Source: an uncultured Opitutia bacterium (GTDB taxonomy: Bacteria > Verrucomicrobiota > Verrucomicrobiia > Opitutales > UBA953). Taken from it: a stretch of DNA of 64,000 nt. This document shows positions 26,238 through 34,155 of the stretch, one piece after another. Location of the stretch: assembly GCA_903855995.1 (NCBI GenBank), contig CAIOAN010000012.1, positions 372,001-436,000 of the forward strand. The letters run 5' to 3'. The translations under genes and the position numbers were made by a program. Every line of letters starts with the position of its first letter. Position 1 is the stretch's first letter. A model generated the notes under the pieces. It ran no database searches. It had not been told where the DNA came from and was given only the letters and a program-made list of their open reading frames with translations.

Positions 26238-27164
26238 ATGCCTCGCGATTCCGGCCAGACCGCCCGCCTCGTGCGTCGTTTGCGCTGGGATGAGCTCGAT
26301 GCCGCCTGGCTGCGGAGTTTCGTCGAACTGGCGCGCGCCGAAGATCTCGAGGGCGCCGGCCTCCGACATCGGCCCGTGCGGTGCGGTGATCCTTCTGCGG
26401 CTTTGCTGGTCGGCACCGAGCAGGCGCGGGCTCGCATCGTTGCTCGCTGCCCGACGGTCCTCGCCGGCCTGGGCCTGATGGAAATTGTTTTCGCGGCCTA
26501 TGGCGGGCGCTGCCACGGCAAGCCGCTCGCCTATGACGGCCAGTTCGTGCCCGCGGATACGGCTATCGCAGAAGTCGAAGGGCCTGCGGCGGAACTGCTT
26601 TCCGCCGAGCGTATTCTGCTCAACTTCATGCAGCGCCTCTGCGGCGTGGCCACGCGCACGCGGGAGCATGTGCAGGCCCTCGGCTCCTCCCCGACCAAAC
26701 TCTTGGATACGCGCAAGACGACTCCGGGATTCCGCATGCTGGAGAAATATGCGGTCGGGCAGGGAGGGGGCTATAATCACCGACTCGGCCTTTTCGACCG
26801 CATCATGGTGAAGGATAATCACCTCGCCGCCGGCGGCGCCACGGCTTCCCGTCGACTGACCGAACTGGTGGTGCGGGCCCGCGAGAGCCGACCGGATTTA
26901 TTGGTCGAGGTCGAGGTCGACCGATTGGCGCAGATCAAGCCCGCGCTGACGGCCGGCGCGGATATCATCCTGTTGGACAACTTCTGCTTGGCCGATTTGC
27001 GCGAGGCCATCCCGATGCTTCGCGGGGAGGCTTGGTCGGAGGTCAGCGGTGGCGTCAGTCTTGCGACGCTTCCGCACATTGGTGCGCTGGCCCCGGACTT
27101 TGTTTCCTGCGGCGGCATCACCCACGCGGCGCCCTGGTGCGACCTCGGACTCGACTGGACCTGA
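26238..27164 (+). CDS. nadC: Nicotinate-nucleotide pyrophosphorylase (quinolinate phosphoribosyltransferase)
   Basis: Converts quinolinate and PRPP to nicotinate mononucleotide in de novo NAD synthesis. The RILLNFMQRLCGVATRT helix, LLDTRKTTPGFRMLEKYAV with active-site Arg and Lys, GGGYNHRLGLFDRIMVKDNH, the EVEVD strand and the C-terminal SGGVSLATLPHIGALAPDFVS all match the family. Length is 308 residues, slightly long at the N-terminus. The open frame reaches 26121 inside dnaJ; the ATG at 26238 fits both the promoter and the family. birA follows after four bases. Confidence 0.95.
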   Translation: MPRDSGQTARLVRRLRWDELDAAWLRSFVELARAEDLEGAGLRHRPVRCGDPSAALLVGTEQARARIVARCPTVLAGLGLMEIVFAAYGGRCHGKPLAYDGQFVPADTAIAEVEGPAAELLSAERILLNFMQRLCGVATRTREHVQALGSSPTKLLDTRKTTPGFRMLEKYAVGQGGGYNHRLGLFDRIMVKDNHLAAGGATASRRLTELVVRARESRPDLLVEVEVDRLAQIKPALTAGADIILLDNFCLADLREAIPMLRGEAWSEVSGGVSLATLPHIGALAPDFVSCGGITHAAPWCDLGLDWT

Positions 27165-27168
27165 CGCC

Positions 27169-28158
27169 ATGTCCGTCCTTGATAGCAGCATTCTACTCGC
27201 ATTCCTCGAAGCCGAGGGCGAACCCGTCAGCGGCGATCGGCTGGCGAAAGAACTCGGCGTTTCCCGGGTGGCGATCTGGAGCCGGCTGGAGCGTTTGCGG
27301 GCGAGCGGATTTGGCTTCAAGGCCTCGACGCGCAAAGGCTACCAGCTGAAGACTGTCCCGCGGGAGATCAACGCGGCCTTGCTCGATGCGCACCTCCGCC
27401 GATTAAAAGTCCGCCCAGAGATAGAATTTCTTACGTCGGTTGACAGCACCAACTCCGAGGCCGAACGCCGACTGGCGGCCGGACAGGAGGCCCCCTTCGG
27501 CGTGCTCGCCCGCGTGCAGAGCGCCGGGCGTGGTCGGCTGGGTCGTAAATGGCATAGCGGCCAGGTTGGGAATCTTTACCTCTCCCTCGCGTTCAGGCCG
27601 TTTATACCGCACGAGCGGCTGAAGCCGTTCACGTTATGGATGGGCTTGGCCCTCTGTGCGCACATCGAGCTGGCCCATGGTCTCAAGCTCGGATTGAAGT
27701 GGCCGAATGACCTGCAGACGCCGGATGGGCGCAAGGTCGCGGGCATGCTCACGGAGGCGAGGCTCGACGTGGATTCGGTGCGCGAATTGGTCTTCGGCAT
27801 CGGCTTCAATATCATCGGCCAGCCTAAGGATTTTCCGGTGGAAATCCGCACCCTGGCGAGTTCCCTCGAGCAAGCGCTCGGCCACGCGCTCGACATCAAT
27901 CAGGTTGCGGCGGGAGTCATCGCCGCTTTGCTGCGCGCGTGGGAGCAGTTCGAAGATGGAGTTTGGGCGCGTTCATTCCGAAAACTTTGGCAGCATCATG
28001 ACGTCTTGGTTGGGAAGTCCGTGCGCGTCGGCCTGCGCGGCGATCCAGTTGCTGGCATCGTGGATGGTATCGACGACGAGGGCTCATTGATTCTGCGGAC
28101 GGGGGGTGGGCGCCGCAAGGTGGTCTCCTCGGGCGAGGTCACGCTGCGCAAGCATTAG
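27169..28158 (+). CDS. birA: Bifunctional biotin--protein ligase / biotin repressor
   Basis: A 329-residue protein with an N-terminal winged helix (about 1-60: LAKELGVSRVAIWSRLERLRASGF) and a ligase domain. The domain holds DSTNSEAERR, the biotinyl-AMP loop SAGRGRLGRKWHS, LKWPNDLQTPDGRKVAGMLTEAR and VFGIGFN. A C-terminal SH3-like domain (VRVGLRGDPVAGIVDGIDDEGSL) completes it. It charges carboxylases with biotin and may repress biotin genes, of which none are nearby. It follows nadC by four bases and is followed by coaX, a common vitamin/cofactor cluster. Confidence 0.95.
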   Translation: MSVLDSSILLAFLEAEGEPVSGDRLAKELGVSRVAIWSRLERLRASGFGFKASTRKGYQLKTVPREINAALLDAHLRRLKVRPEIEFLTSVDSTNSEAERRLAAGQEAPFGVLARVQSAGRGRLGRKWHSGQVGNLYLSLAFRPFIPHERLKPFTLWMGLALCAHIELAHGLKLGLKWPNDLQTPDGRKVAGMLTEARLDVDSVRELVFGIGFNIIGQPKDFPVEIRTLASSLEQALGHALDINQVAAGVIAALLRAWEQFEDGVWARSFRKLWQHHDVLVGKSVRVGLRGDPVAGIVDGIDDEGSLILRTGGGRRKVVSSGEVTLRKH

Positions 28159-28168
28159 GCAACCAACC

Positions 28169-28197
28169 TTGCCCTGCACCGGCCGGGTCGTTAAGCC
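28169..28197 (+). promoter_or_regulatory. Putative promoter of coaX, leaderless arrangement
   Basis: TTGCCC (28169-28174), 17-bp spacer, TAAGCC (28192-28197), then six bases to the GTG at 28204. It is the clearest member of the set in which the -10 box almost touches the start codon. Confidence 0.55.
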
Positions 28198-28203
28198 TAG
28201 GAC

Positions 28204-28956
28204 GTGGCCCTGCTCTGTTTTGATGTCGGCAATACGCACACCCATTGGGGCGTGGTGGAAGGTCGGCATGTGCTGATGCAGGGAGAGCTGCCTACCCAAT
28301 GCCTGGATACGCCGGCCTTGCAGGCCCTGCTCGATACGCACGCGAACGCCGGGGTGGCGTTGGCCAGCGTGGTGCCGAAGGTGACGGCGGTCATTCAGCC
28401 GGTGCTGCTCAGCAGCGGTCGACCTTTCTATCATCTGCAGCACGACACCGTGCGCGGGCTAGGCTTTGATTATCCTAAGCCGGCGGAAGTCGGCCAGGAT
28501 CGGCTCGCCGATTGCGTCGGGGCCCAGTTCGTCGCCGGAGCTCCCGCCGTCATTATCGGCATGGGCACTGCGACGACGGTCGATATTCTGACGGATCGCG
28601 GCTATGCAGGCGGCATCATTGCCCCGGGGCTGGGCGTTATGACCCAGTATCTCCATGAACGTACGGCTCTACTGCCAGCGCTTGACCCCGCATCGTTGCT
28701 GGGAGGTCCCGCCATCGGTAAGTCGACCATCGATGCCATGCGGGCGGGCTGCGCCCTCGGTTTCGCCGGCATGATCGGCGCCTTGCTCGACGGCGTCTGC
28801 GCTGAGCTCGTCCGGCAGGGGTCTCCGATGCCTAAGGTGATCGTCACCGGGGGGGCGGCGGTTTACCTGCCTGCGGTATGGCGTGATCGGGTGTTGCACG
28901 AGCCCCACCTGACCTTGATCGGCTTGGCCGAGGCACATCGCCGTCACTTCGCATGA
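28204..28956 (+). CDS. coaX: Type III pantothenate kinase
   Basis: Phosphorylates pantothenate at the start of coenzyme A synthesis; the type III form is insensitive to CoA feedback and needs a monovalent cation. A 250-residue actin-fold kinase with CFDVGNTHTHWGVVEG, the VGQDRLADCVGA substrate motif, the MGTATTVDIL phosphate loop and GGIIAPGLGVM. All hallmark residues are intact. The GTG start is supported by the promoter immediately upstream. The stop overlaps the next small gene (ATGA). Confidence 0.94.
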   Translation: MALLCFDVGNTHTHWGVVEGRHVLMQGELPTQCLDTPALQALLDTHANAGVALASVVPKVTAVIQPVLLSSGRPFYHLQHDTVRGLGFDYPKPAEVGQDRLADCVGAQFVAGAPAVIIGMGTATTVDILTDRGYAGGIIAPGLGVMTQYLHERTALLPALDPASLLGGPAIGKSTIDAMRAGCALGFAGMIGALLDGVCAELVRQGSPMPKVIVTGGAAVYLPAVWRDRVLHEPHLTLIGLAEAHRRHFA

Positions 28957-29162
28957 GTCAGCCTGATCCTAACCGTAAACTCCGCTGGATGGTACCGCTA
29001 CTCGCCCTGATCGTCATCGGGCAGGCCGGCTTCTTCGTTTTCGCCCTTTTCTCAAAGCACAAGCTACCCCCCGCCTGGCCCATGCTGGCTGGCGACATCG
29101 TCTTCTCGCTCCTGGTCCTCTTCGTGCTTTGGCGGACGTTAGGCCGCCGGGGCAAGGATTAG
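28953..29162 (+). CDS. Small two-helix membrane protein of unknown function
   Basis: A 69-residue protein with two membrane helices (about residues 12-33 and 42-62) joined by a short loop (SKHKLPPAW) and ending in a basic tail (RRGKD). Its ATG overlaps the coaX stop, which supports it being translated. It converges with the pfkB-family gene, overlapping by four bases. No family is recognised. Confidence 0.7.
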   Translation: MSQPDPNRKLRWMVPLLALIVIGQAGFFVFALFSKHKLPPAWPMLAGDIVFSLLVLFVLWRTLGRRGKD

Positions 29163-30103
29163 GCCTTCATCAACTTCAGGAGCTCCTTGCGGCGGGCCCG
29201 GATCTCGCGGCAGCCGGCCTTGGCCAGCCGGTCGGTCGAAAAGGCTTCCACGGTCAGGCTGGCCACGGCCGTGCCGTAGACCATGGCCTGCTTGAGGGCG
29301 GCGAAGTCAGTGGCCCCGACTGAGGCAAGGTAGCCCAACAGGGCTCCCGCGAAACTATCACCGGCGCCGGTGGGGTCGCGCAGTTCCGTCACCGGATAAG
29401 CCGGCAGCGCAAAGAGGCCATCTTCGTGGAAAAGCACGGCGCCGTGTTCACCTTTCTTGATGATCACCGTCTTGCAGCCGTGTTTGCGTAGTTCGCGGCC
29501 CGCGACAATCACGTTGGCCTCCCCGGTGAGTTTGGTGGATTCGGTGTCATTGATCACCAGCAAGTCGGCGCGGCGCATGACCTCGCCGAGTTTTTCGCGC
29601 TGGGTCTCGATCCAGATGTCGATCGTATCGGCGAGCACGAAGCGAGGCGCGGTGAGTTGATTGAGGACTTCGAGTTGCAGGTCCGGGCGGATGTTGCCGA
29701 GCATCACGAAGGGCGTGGCGCGGTGGGCCTCGTTGAGGCGCGGCTTGAAATGTTCGAAGACATTGAGCTGGAGGTCCTCCGTGTCGCGGCGGTTGTAATT
29801 CTCGTGATAGCGGCCGCGCCAGAAAAACGTGCGCCCGCTCGCATCGGTGAGCAGGCCGTCGAGGTCGATGCCACGTTTGGCGAGCTTCTTGCGATCGCGA
29901 TCGCGGAAGTCATGGCCGACGACCCCGACGATGCGCGGGGCGGCGAAGTAGCTTGCAGCAAGGCACGCATAGGAGGCGCTGCCGCCCAGGATGCGCTCAC
30001 CTTTATCGTGGGGCGTGACGATGCTGTCGTAGGCGACGGAGCCGACGACGAGGACCGGGTCAGGCTCGCGGCCCTTGTTCTTGATACGGGTGGGAGAGGT
30101 CAT
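29159..30103 (-). CDS. PfkB-family carbohydrate (ribokinase-like) kinase
   Basis: A 314-residue sugar or nucleoside kinase. The N-terminal VVGSVAYDSI strand and GGSASYACLAASYF substrate signature are present, along with LVINDTE and the C-terminal anion-hole motif DPTGAGDSFAGALLG with the catalytic Asp. The substrate cannot be fixed; adenosine/ribokinase-like enzymes with this VAYDS start are common in PVC bacteria. Upstream on the same strand, overlapping by four bases, is a Nudix hydrolase, so the two may salvage or clean up ADP-ribose or sugar nucleotides together; that is inference. Confidence 0.9.
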   Translation of the reverse strand: MTSPTRIKNKGREPDPVLVVGSVAYDSIVTPHDKGERILGGSASYACLAASYFAAPRIVGVVGHDFRDRDRKKLAKRGIDLDGLLTDASGRTFFWRGRYHENYNRRDTEDLQLNVFEHFKPRLNEAHRATPFVMLGNIRPDLQLEVLNQLTAPRFVLADTIDIWIETQREKLGEVMRRADLLVINDTESTKLTGEANVIVAGRELRKHGCKTVIIKKGEHGAVLFHEDGLFALPAYPVTELRDPTGAGDSFAGALLGYLASVGATDFAALKQAMVYGTAVASLTVEAFSTDRLAKAGCREIRARRKELLKLMKA

Positions 30104-30657
30104 GAGAAAAGTTCGGGGCGGGTGTCGCGCAGGCGATAGAGCGCGAGCAGCGCGAGGGAATGTTGGGCCGGATCGGCGATCGCCGCCGCCAGCGCGGCCT
30201 GCGGGTTGAGGCAGAGCACCTGTAGCTCCTCGTGTTCATCTGGAGCCCTGTTTGCAGTGGGGCGGACGCCTTCCAGCAGCACGAAGTGGCAGCGGTTGGA
30301 TTGGATGGCGGGGTTGGGCGCGCAGGTCGCGAGCAGTCGGGCGCGTCCGCCGTCGAACCCGGTTTCTTCTGCGGTCTCGCGCACCGCCGCGAGCACCGGG
30401 TCTTCGCCGGGCTCGACCATGCCGCCGGGCGGCTCGGTGGAAAGTTCGCGCGTGCCGAAACGATATTGTCGTACCATCACAATGCGGCCGTCCTCGGTAA
30501 TCGGAAGGGCGAGCACCCAGTCCGGACCGCGTAGCACAAAAAAATCACCCGCTCGTTTGTCGAGCGGGTGATTGCAATGTTCCTTGTAGACCCGGAAAAC
30601 TCGGCAGTCGGCGTGGAGCGCTTCATGCTGGACGGACCAGCGTGCGGGCGCCGACAT
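30100..30657 (-). CDS. Nudix hydrolase, ADP-ribose pyrophosphatase-like
   Basis: A 185-residue hydrolase with a complete Nudix box (GGMVEPGEDPVLAAVRE followed by TAEETGF) near residues 78-101, and a PPGG lead-in (STEPPGGMVEPG). The N-terminal beta sheet (FVLRGPDWVLALPI) fits the ADP-ribose pyrophosphatase branch, which converts ADP-ribose to AMP and ribose 5-phosphate. It overlaps the pfkB gene downstream and lies nine bases after the LysM gene, so all three may be one minus-strand unit. Confidence 0.88.
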   Translation of the reverse strand: MSAPARWSVQHEALHADCRVFRVYKEHCNHPLDKRAGDFFVLRGPDWVLALPITEDGRIVMVRQYRFGTRELSTEPPGGMVEPGEDPVLAAVRETAEETGFDGGRARLLATCAPNPAIQSNRCHFVLLEGVRPTANRAPDEHEELQVLCLNPQAALAAAIADPAQHSLALLALYRLRDTRPELFS

Positions 30658-30666
30658 GCAGGGAGC

Positions 30667-31182
30667 TTACTTGGTTTTCAGCTTCTGACCGATCTGGAGG
30701 CGGTTCGCATTGACGCCAGGATTGAGTTCCTGGAGGGCCTTCAGCGAGAGACCAGCCTTCTTGGCGATACCGCCGAGCGTGTCGCCCTTGGCGACAGCGT
30801 ACTCGCCGGGACCAGCCACACCACCGGTGGCCTTGCCGCCTTTGTCACCAGCAGAGGGAGCCGGTGCCTTCTTGGCGACGGTCTGCAGAGCGGTGATGGC
30901 GTCAGTGAAAGACTTGTTGTTCGCTTCGGAAGCGGACTTGAAGGCGGCGAGGTCGGCGTTGATAGCCTGAACGTCGGCGGCGGAAGCCTTGCCGGCGATC
31001 GCGGAGCCGAGTTCAGCCGCGGTCTGGGCGGCCTTAGCGGCTTCGTCGTTAGCCTTGGCAGCTTCGCCCTTGGCCTTGATGCCAAGCACGAGGCCGGCGG
31101 CGCCGAGTGCGAAACCAAGGATACCCACGATGAGCGGGAGCTTGGATTCGGATGAAGAGGAGGAGATGCTGTCGTTTTCCAT
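30667..31182 (-). CDS. Membrane-anchored coiled-coil protein with C-terminal LysM domain
   Basis: A 171-residue protein: a Ser-rich start, one membrane helix (residues 14-36, LPLIVGILGFALGAAGLVLGI), an Ala-rich coiled coil (about 36-105) and a linker. It ends in one LysM peptidoglycan-binding domain (about 125-171: YAVAKGDTLGGIAKKAGLSL, then LQELNPGVNANRLQIGQKL). It would tether the inner membrane to the cell wall. Function in cell shape or division is possible but unproven. The DNA upstream shows no Shine-Dalgarno sequence. Confidence 0.82.
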   Translation of the reverse strand: MENDSISSSSSESKLPLIVGILGFALGAAGLVLGIKAKGEAAKANDEAAKAAQTAAELGSAIAGKASAADVQAINADLAAFKSASEANNKSFTDAITALQTVAKKAPAPSAGDKGGKATGGVAGPGEYAVAKGDTLGGIAKKAGLSLKALQELNPGVNANRLQIGQKLKTK

Positions 31183-31226
31183 AGTAGGAGGAGTTTTGCG
31201 GGTTGGAACGGTTTGAGATTACCAGT

Positions 31227-31256
31227 TTGACACATACGGCAACACCAAATCATGGT
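31227..31256 (+). promoter_or_regulatory. Putative tRNA-Pro promoter
   Basis: TTGACA (31227-31232), 18-bp spacer, CATGGT (31251-31256), 13 bases before the mature tRNA 5' end at 31270. Confidence 0.55.
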
Positions 31257-31269
31257 GTTCTTCGGGTAT

Positions 31270-31345
31270 CGGGCAGTATCTCAATTGGTAGAGTCCCTGC
31301 TTTGGGAGCAGGGTGTTGCAGGTTCAAGTCCTGTCTGCCCGACCA
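31270..31345 (+). tRNA. tRNA-Pro (anticodon TGG)
   Basis: A 76-base cloverleaf with encoded CCA. Acceptor pairs CGGGCAG/CTGCCCG, anticodon stem CCTGC/GCAGG with loop TTTGGGA (anticodon TGG), and a T-loop GGTTCAAGTCC. The gene stands alone between the LysM gene and purM. A 7-bp palindrome CTAAATT-GAC-AATTTAG (31364-31380) follows it and covers the purM stop. Confidence 0.96.
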
Positions 31346-31376
31346 CCCGGTCTTGGATTTACGCTAAATTGACAAT

Positions 31377-32585
31377 TTAGGCGTAAGTCAGAACCTGCCC
31401 ATCCTTGATCACCGTGACGTGATTAGCCCCGTCGGGGCGGGTCGAAGCTTCCGTCCGGCCGATGACCTTGGCAGCTAGACCGAGCTCGTCCGCCAGCTTG
31501 AGCGCCACGGCGACATCGTCGGGTTCGAGGAAGATTTCTAGGCGGTGACCCATGTTATAAACCTGATGCATTTCCTTCGCATCGGTGCCGCTGACCCGGG
31601 CGATCTCCGCGAAGATCGGTGGGGTGGGGAAGAGCGAATCTTTGATGAAGTGGACTCGGGTGCCGAAGCGGCGGCACTTGGTCTGGCCGCCGCCCGAACA
31701 ATGAACAATACCCTTAACTCGCTGATTACCTAAGGCTTGCAGAAGCCTTAGCGCATAAGGAGCATAAGTACGGGTCGGCGAGAGCAGGGCTTGGCCGACG
31801 GTAAGGGACGATCCCGGCAATGGGTCGTTCATCTTATGAGGGCCGCAATATGCCAGGTCGGCTGGCGTGGCCTTGTCGTAGGTCTCTGGATACTTTTCGG
31901 CGTAATATTTAGAAAGCAGTTCGTGACGGGCGCTGGTCAGACCATTCGAGCCGATGCCGCTGTTCTCGCCTTTCTCGTAATGGCAACGGCCGCCAGAAGC
32001 GATGCCGACGATAGCCAGGCCGGGCCCGACACGCGCGGCGTCGACGACATCTTTTCGGGCCAGGATAGCCGTTGCGGTCGAATCGACGGTCAGGGTCGGG
32101 GTGAGGTCGCCCACGTCGGCGGTTTCACCTCCGCCGGAAGTGATGCCAAAGCCTTGCGCGCGTAGCATGGCGAGCACCTCTTCGGTGCCCTCGATGAGTT
32201 CGGCGAGGATGGCCCCCGGAATAGCCTTGGCGTTGCGATTGATCGTGGAGGAGAGAATCACGCCCTTCGTCACGCCGACGCAGAGCAGGTCATCGATGTT
32301 CATCACGATACTGTCCTGCGCGATACCTCGGAAGACGGAGGCATCGCCGGTCTCTTTCCACCAAAGATAAGCGAGCAGGGCTTTCGTGCCGGAGCCATCG
32401 GAATGCGTGACGACGCACTGCTCAGGATTGCCGGTGAGCTGGTCCGCGACGATCTTGCAGAACGCCGAAGGATAAAGCCCGCGGTCGAGGCGGTCCACGG
32501 CGGCATGCACCTCGCTCTTTGAGGCGGAGACTCCGCGGGCCGCGTAGCGACCTGAATCGGAGGAGGGCTTGCTTTCGTGCGCCAT
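31377..32585 (-). CDS. purM: Phosphoribosylformylglycinamidine cyclo-ligase (AIR synthase), long Bacteroidetes-type
   Basis: Closes the imidazole ring in purine synthesis: FGAM plus ATP gives AIR. Motifs include [17 protein letters not shown], the glycine-rich [14 protein letters not shown] and the [21 protein letters not shown] loop, with HRLEIFLEP near the C-terminus. The 402-residue length is well above the 345 residues of the E. coli enzyme and matches the longer form I associate with Bacteroidetes-like genomes. A TTGACC-N18-TAAGCA promoter lies ten bases upstream. No other pur gene is in the window. Confidence 0.92.
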   Translation of the reverse strand: MAHESKPSSDSGRYAARGVSASKSEVHAAVDRLDRGLYPSAFCKIVADQLTGNPEQCVVTHSDGSGTKALLAYLWWKETGDASVFRGIAQDSIVMNIDDLLCVGVTKGVILSSTINRNAKAIPGAILAELIEGTEEVLAMLRAQGFGITSGGGETADVGDLTPTLTVDSTATAILARKDVVDAARVGPGLAIVGIASGGRCHYEKGENSGIGSNGLTSARHELLSKYYAEKYPETYDKATPADLAYCGPHKMNDPLPGSSLTVGQALLSPTRTYAPYALRLLQALGNQRVKGIVHCSGGGQTKCRRFGTRVHFIKDSLFPTPPIFAEIARVSGTDAKEMHQVYNMGHRLEIFLEPDDVAVALKLADELGLAAKVIGRTEASTRPDGANHVTVIKDGQVLTYA

Positions 32586-32590
32586 GGCTC

Positions 32591-32620
32591 TTGCGTGCTT
32601 ATCTCCGACCCTGCTATTGG
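32591..32620 (+). promoter_or_regulatory. Putative promoter of the 32639 gene
   Basis: TTGCGT (32591-32596), 18-bp spacer, TATTGG (32615-32620), 18 bases before the GTG at 32639. Its two boxes interlock with those of the opposing purM promoter. Confidence 0.4.
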
Positions 32621-32625
32621 GTCAA
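32596..32625 (-). promoter_or_regulatory. Putative purM promoter, overlapping a divergent promoter
   Basis: On the minus strand: TTGACC (32625-32620), 18-bp spacer, TAAGCA (32601-32596), ten bases before the purM ATG. Confidence 0.5.
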
Positions 32626-32638
32626 CGCCCTTCTCCTC

Positions 32639-33094
32639 GTGCAGCGATTCTTCCTCCACCCAGAAAAGCCGTGGCTCCGTCGCTTGACCGCCGCCGTGGC
32701 GGGCCTACTGCTCGGGCTGCTGCTAGTGCTCGCGTGGGGCCTGCTCAACCAGTTTTCGATTCGCCGACTCGCCGCGGACTTACGCCAAGCCTATGATACC
32801 CATGATGCGCGCGCGATGGAGCAGCTCTTCTGCTGGTCGGGTGTCGACGACAAGACGCGTGCCCGTGTCCGCCTCGTGATCTTGCAGGAATTCGAGCTGC
32901 CAGTGGAGGCCGTGGCGGTGCGCCCGTTGACCTTGCTTGATCGCAACTCCGGACCGGGCCTCCGCCCTAATCTCAAACCCGATGCGACCGTCGAAGTCAT
33001 CTATGCATCCCCGGATCACCTCTCTTCGGCTTTTCTGGTCGGACGCGACGGGTGGTGGCGACACCGTTTGGTGGTCATGGTGCCCGCCAATTGA
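32639..33094 (+). CDS. Hypothetical single-span membrane protein
   Basis: A 151-residue protein from the GTG at 32639; the frame is open further upstream but would run through the purM promoter. It has a basic start (VQRFFLHPEKPWLRRL), one membrane helix (about 18-38), then a soluble domain with an alpha-helical start (LAADLRQAYDTHDARAMEQLF) and several strands. The first part of that domain resembles the stress-type 'uptake/SnoaL-like' layout only vaguely, and I assign no family. It is followed after 47 bases by a ferredoxin gene, whose promoter lies at its end. Confidence 0.65.
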   Translation: MQRFFLHPEKPWLRRLTAAVAGLLLGLLLVLAWGLLNQFSIRRLAADLRQAYDTHDARAMEQLFCWSGVDDKTRARVRLVILQEFELPVEAVAVRPLTLLDRNSGPGLRPNLKPDATVEVIYASPDHLSSAFLVGRDGWWRHRLVVMVPAN

Positions 33095-33141
33095 CGCCGA
33101 TTCTTGACAGCGGCCCCGCGGCGTCCACTTAATCGTGGCCT

Positions 33142-33375
33142 ATGGCTGACAAGAACGACAAGCGTCCCGAAAGCGCCCCCGGCAAGTTCTACGTGGATTC
33201 GCAGTGTATCGACTGCGATCTTTGCCGCGAGACCGCCCCGAAATTCTTCATGCGCCAGGATGACGGCGGCTATTCTTACGTCTTCGCCCAGCCGACCGAC
33301 CAGGAAGGCATCGATAAGTGCATGGAAGCCCTCGAGGGCTGCCCGGTCGACGCCATCGGTAAGGACGGCGAATAA
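33142..33375 (+). CDS. Small ferredoxin, single cluster type
   Basis: A 77-residue electron carrier. Cys ligands are in CIDCDLC near residues 22-28 and CPVDAIG near residue 67, with an extra Cys in DKCMEALEGC, which suits one 3Fe-4S or 4Fe-4S cluster. The linker FFMRQDDGGYSYVFAQP is the typical loop of the ferredoxin branch that binds next to P450s and other oxidoreductases. No partner gene is adjacent. A TTGACA box at 33104-33109 with TAATCG at 33130 has a 20-bp spacer. A strong terminator follows. Confidence 0.92.
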   Translation: MADKNDKRPESAPGKFYVDSQCIDCDLCRETAPKFFMRQDDGGYSYVFAQPTDQEGIDKCMEALEGCPVDAIGKDGE

Positions 33376-33395
33376 TCGCTGCGTCGATTTTCTCA

Positions 33396-33421
33396 AAAGC
33401 CCCGGACCGCCGGGGCTTTTT
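33396..33421 (+). terminator. Intrinsic terminator after ferredoxin gene
   Basis: Ten-bp perfect stem AAAGCCCCGG / CCGGGGCTTT with an ACCG loop and T-run. Confidence 0.88.
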
Positions 33422-33423
33422 GT

Positions 33424-33452
33424 TTGGTAGCTTCCGGGGCTTCGCCTAAGTT
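33424..33452 (+). promoter_or_regulatory. Putative promoter of the OsmC gene, leaderless arrangement
   Basis: TTGGTA (33424-33429), 17-bp spacer, TAAGTT (33447-33452), then six bases to the ATG at 33459. It begins right after the ferredoxin terminator. Confidence 0.5.
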
Positions 33453-33458
33453 CCACCC

Positions 33459-33866
33459 ATGGGCGTAAAAATCTCCTGCGAATACCTCGGCGACCTCCGC
33501 GTGCGCGCCACCCACGGTCCTTCGGGCACCGTGTTGCACACCGACGCGCCGGTGGATAATCATGGCAAGGGCGAAGCGTTCTCCCCGACCGATCTCACCG
33601 CGACTTCGCTCGCAGCGTGCATCATGACGATTCTCGGCATCCAAGCTAAAGGGCTCGGATTAGACTTTCGCGGACTACGCATCGACGTCGAGAAGCACAT
33701 GACGACCGAGGCCCCGCGCCGCATCGCGAAGCTCGAGGCCACGATTCAGATGCCCTCCGGTATCGCGGAGGATTTGCGCGACCGCCTCATCCGCGCCGCC
33801 AACGCTTGCCCCGTGAAGCAATCGCTTCACCCCGTCGTCGAGATCGCGCTGGTTTGGATTTGGTAG
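33459..33866 (+). CDS. OsmC/Ohr-family peroxide-reducing protein
   Basis: A 135-residue OsmC-fold protein. The two redox Cys are in SLAACIMTILGIQAK (near 53) and RAANACPVKQSLHP (near 115), and the catalytic Arg/Glu context is in the FSPTDLTATSLAAC helix. This family reduces organic hydroperoxides with a thiol donor, or binds lipoyl cofactors in some members. Length is normal. It is a single gene between a terminator and a repeat element that starts at its stop codon. Confidence 0.9.
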   Translation: MGVKISCEYLGDLRVRATHGPSGTVLHTDAPVDNHGKGEAFSPTDLTATSLAACIMTILGIQAKGLGLDFRGLRIDVEKHMTTEAPRRIAKLEATIQMPSGIAEDLRDRLIRAANACPVKQSLHPVVEIALVWIW

Positions 33867-33888
33867 GGATGTGATGACATCGCCTCCG
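33867..33888 (+). repeat. REP-like palindromic element, copy 1
   Basis: A 22-bp imperfect palindrome (GGATGTGAT, then ATCGCCTCC arms) beginning directly after the OsmC stop codon. Copies 2 and 3 lie at 43588 and 53730 in the same orientation relative to their upstream gene. Confidence 0.7.
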
Positions 33889-34155
33889 TTCGCTAGCGCC
33901 CCTAAGAAGTCCATGAACTTAGCTAAGACCCGATAGGTGACAGGTGTCGGCCCCGGGAATTAGCCCTTCAGGAATCGGCATTTCAGCCCTCGGCAATCAG
34001 GATCCTGCGGCCGGCTCCCGATCGCTGAGACCTGAGACCGGAAAAATTCCCCCAACCCCTATCCCTACCCCTTAACTCACCTTTGCACTGCCTCTAATGG
34101 GTCTGCCTCGTGCCTCGCCCTTTCCTAACCGCCAACCGCGATCCGCTAACCGCCT
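33889..34155. other. Non-coding region with degenerate repeats
   Basis: About 270 bases with no plausible gene. It holds short degenerate repeats (CTGAGACCTGAGACC near 34026; CTAACCGCCAACCGCGATCCGCTAACCGCC near 34126 in pieces) and pyrimidine-rich stretches. I see no promoter for the flanking genes here; the region separates two convergent genes. Confidence 0.5.

Noticed and set aside
33925-34150. Degenerate repeats between OsmC and the FucP-type gene considered as a CRISPR remnant or IS scar.
   Set aside because: Units are short and irregular, with no constant repeat length and no terminal inverted repeats or target duplication that I can see.
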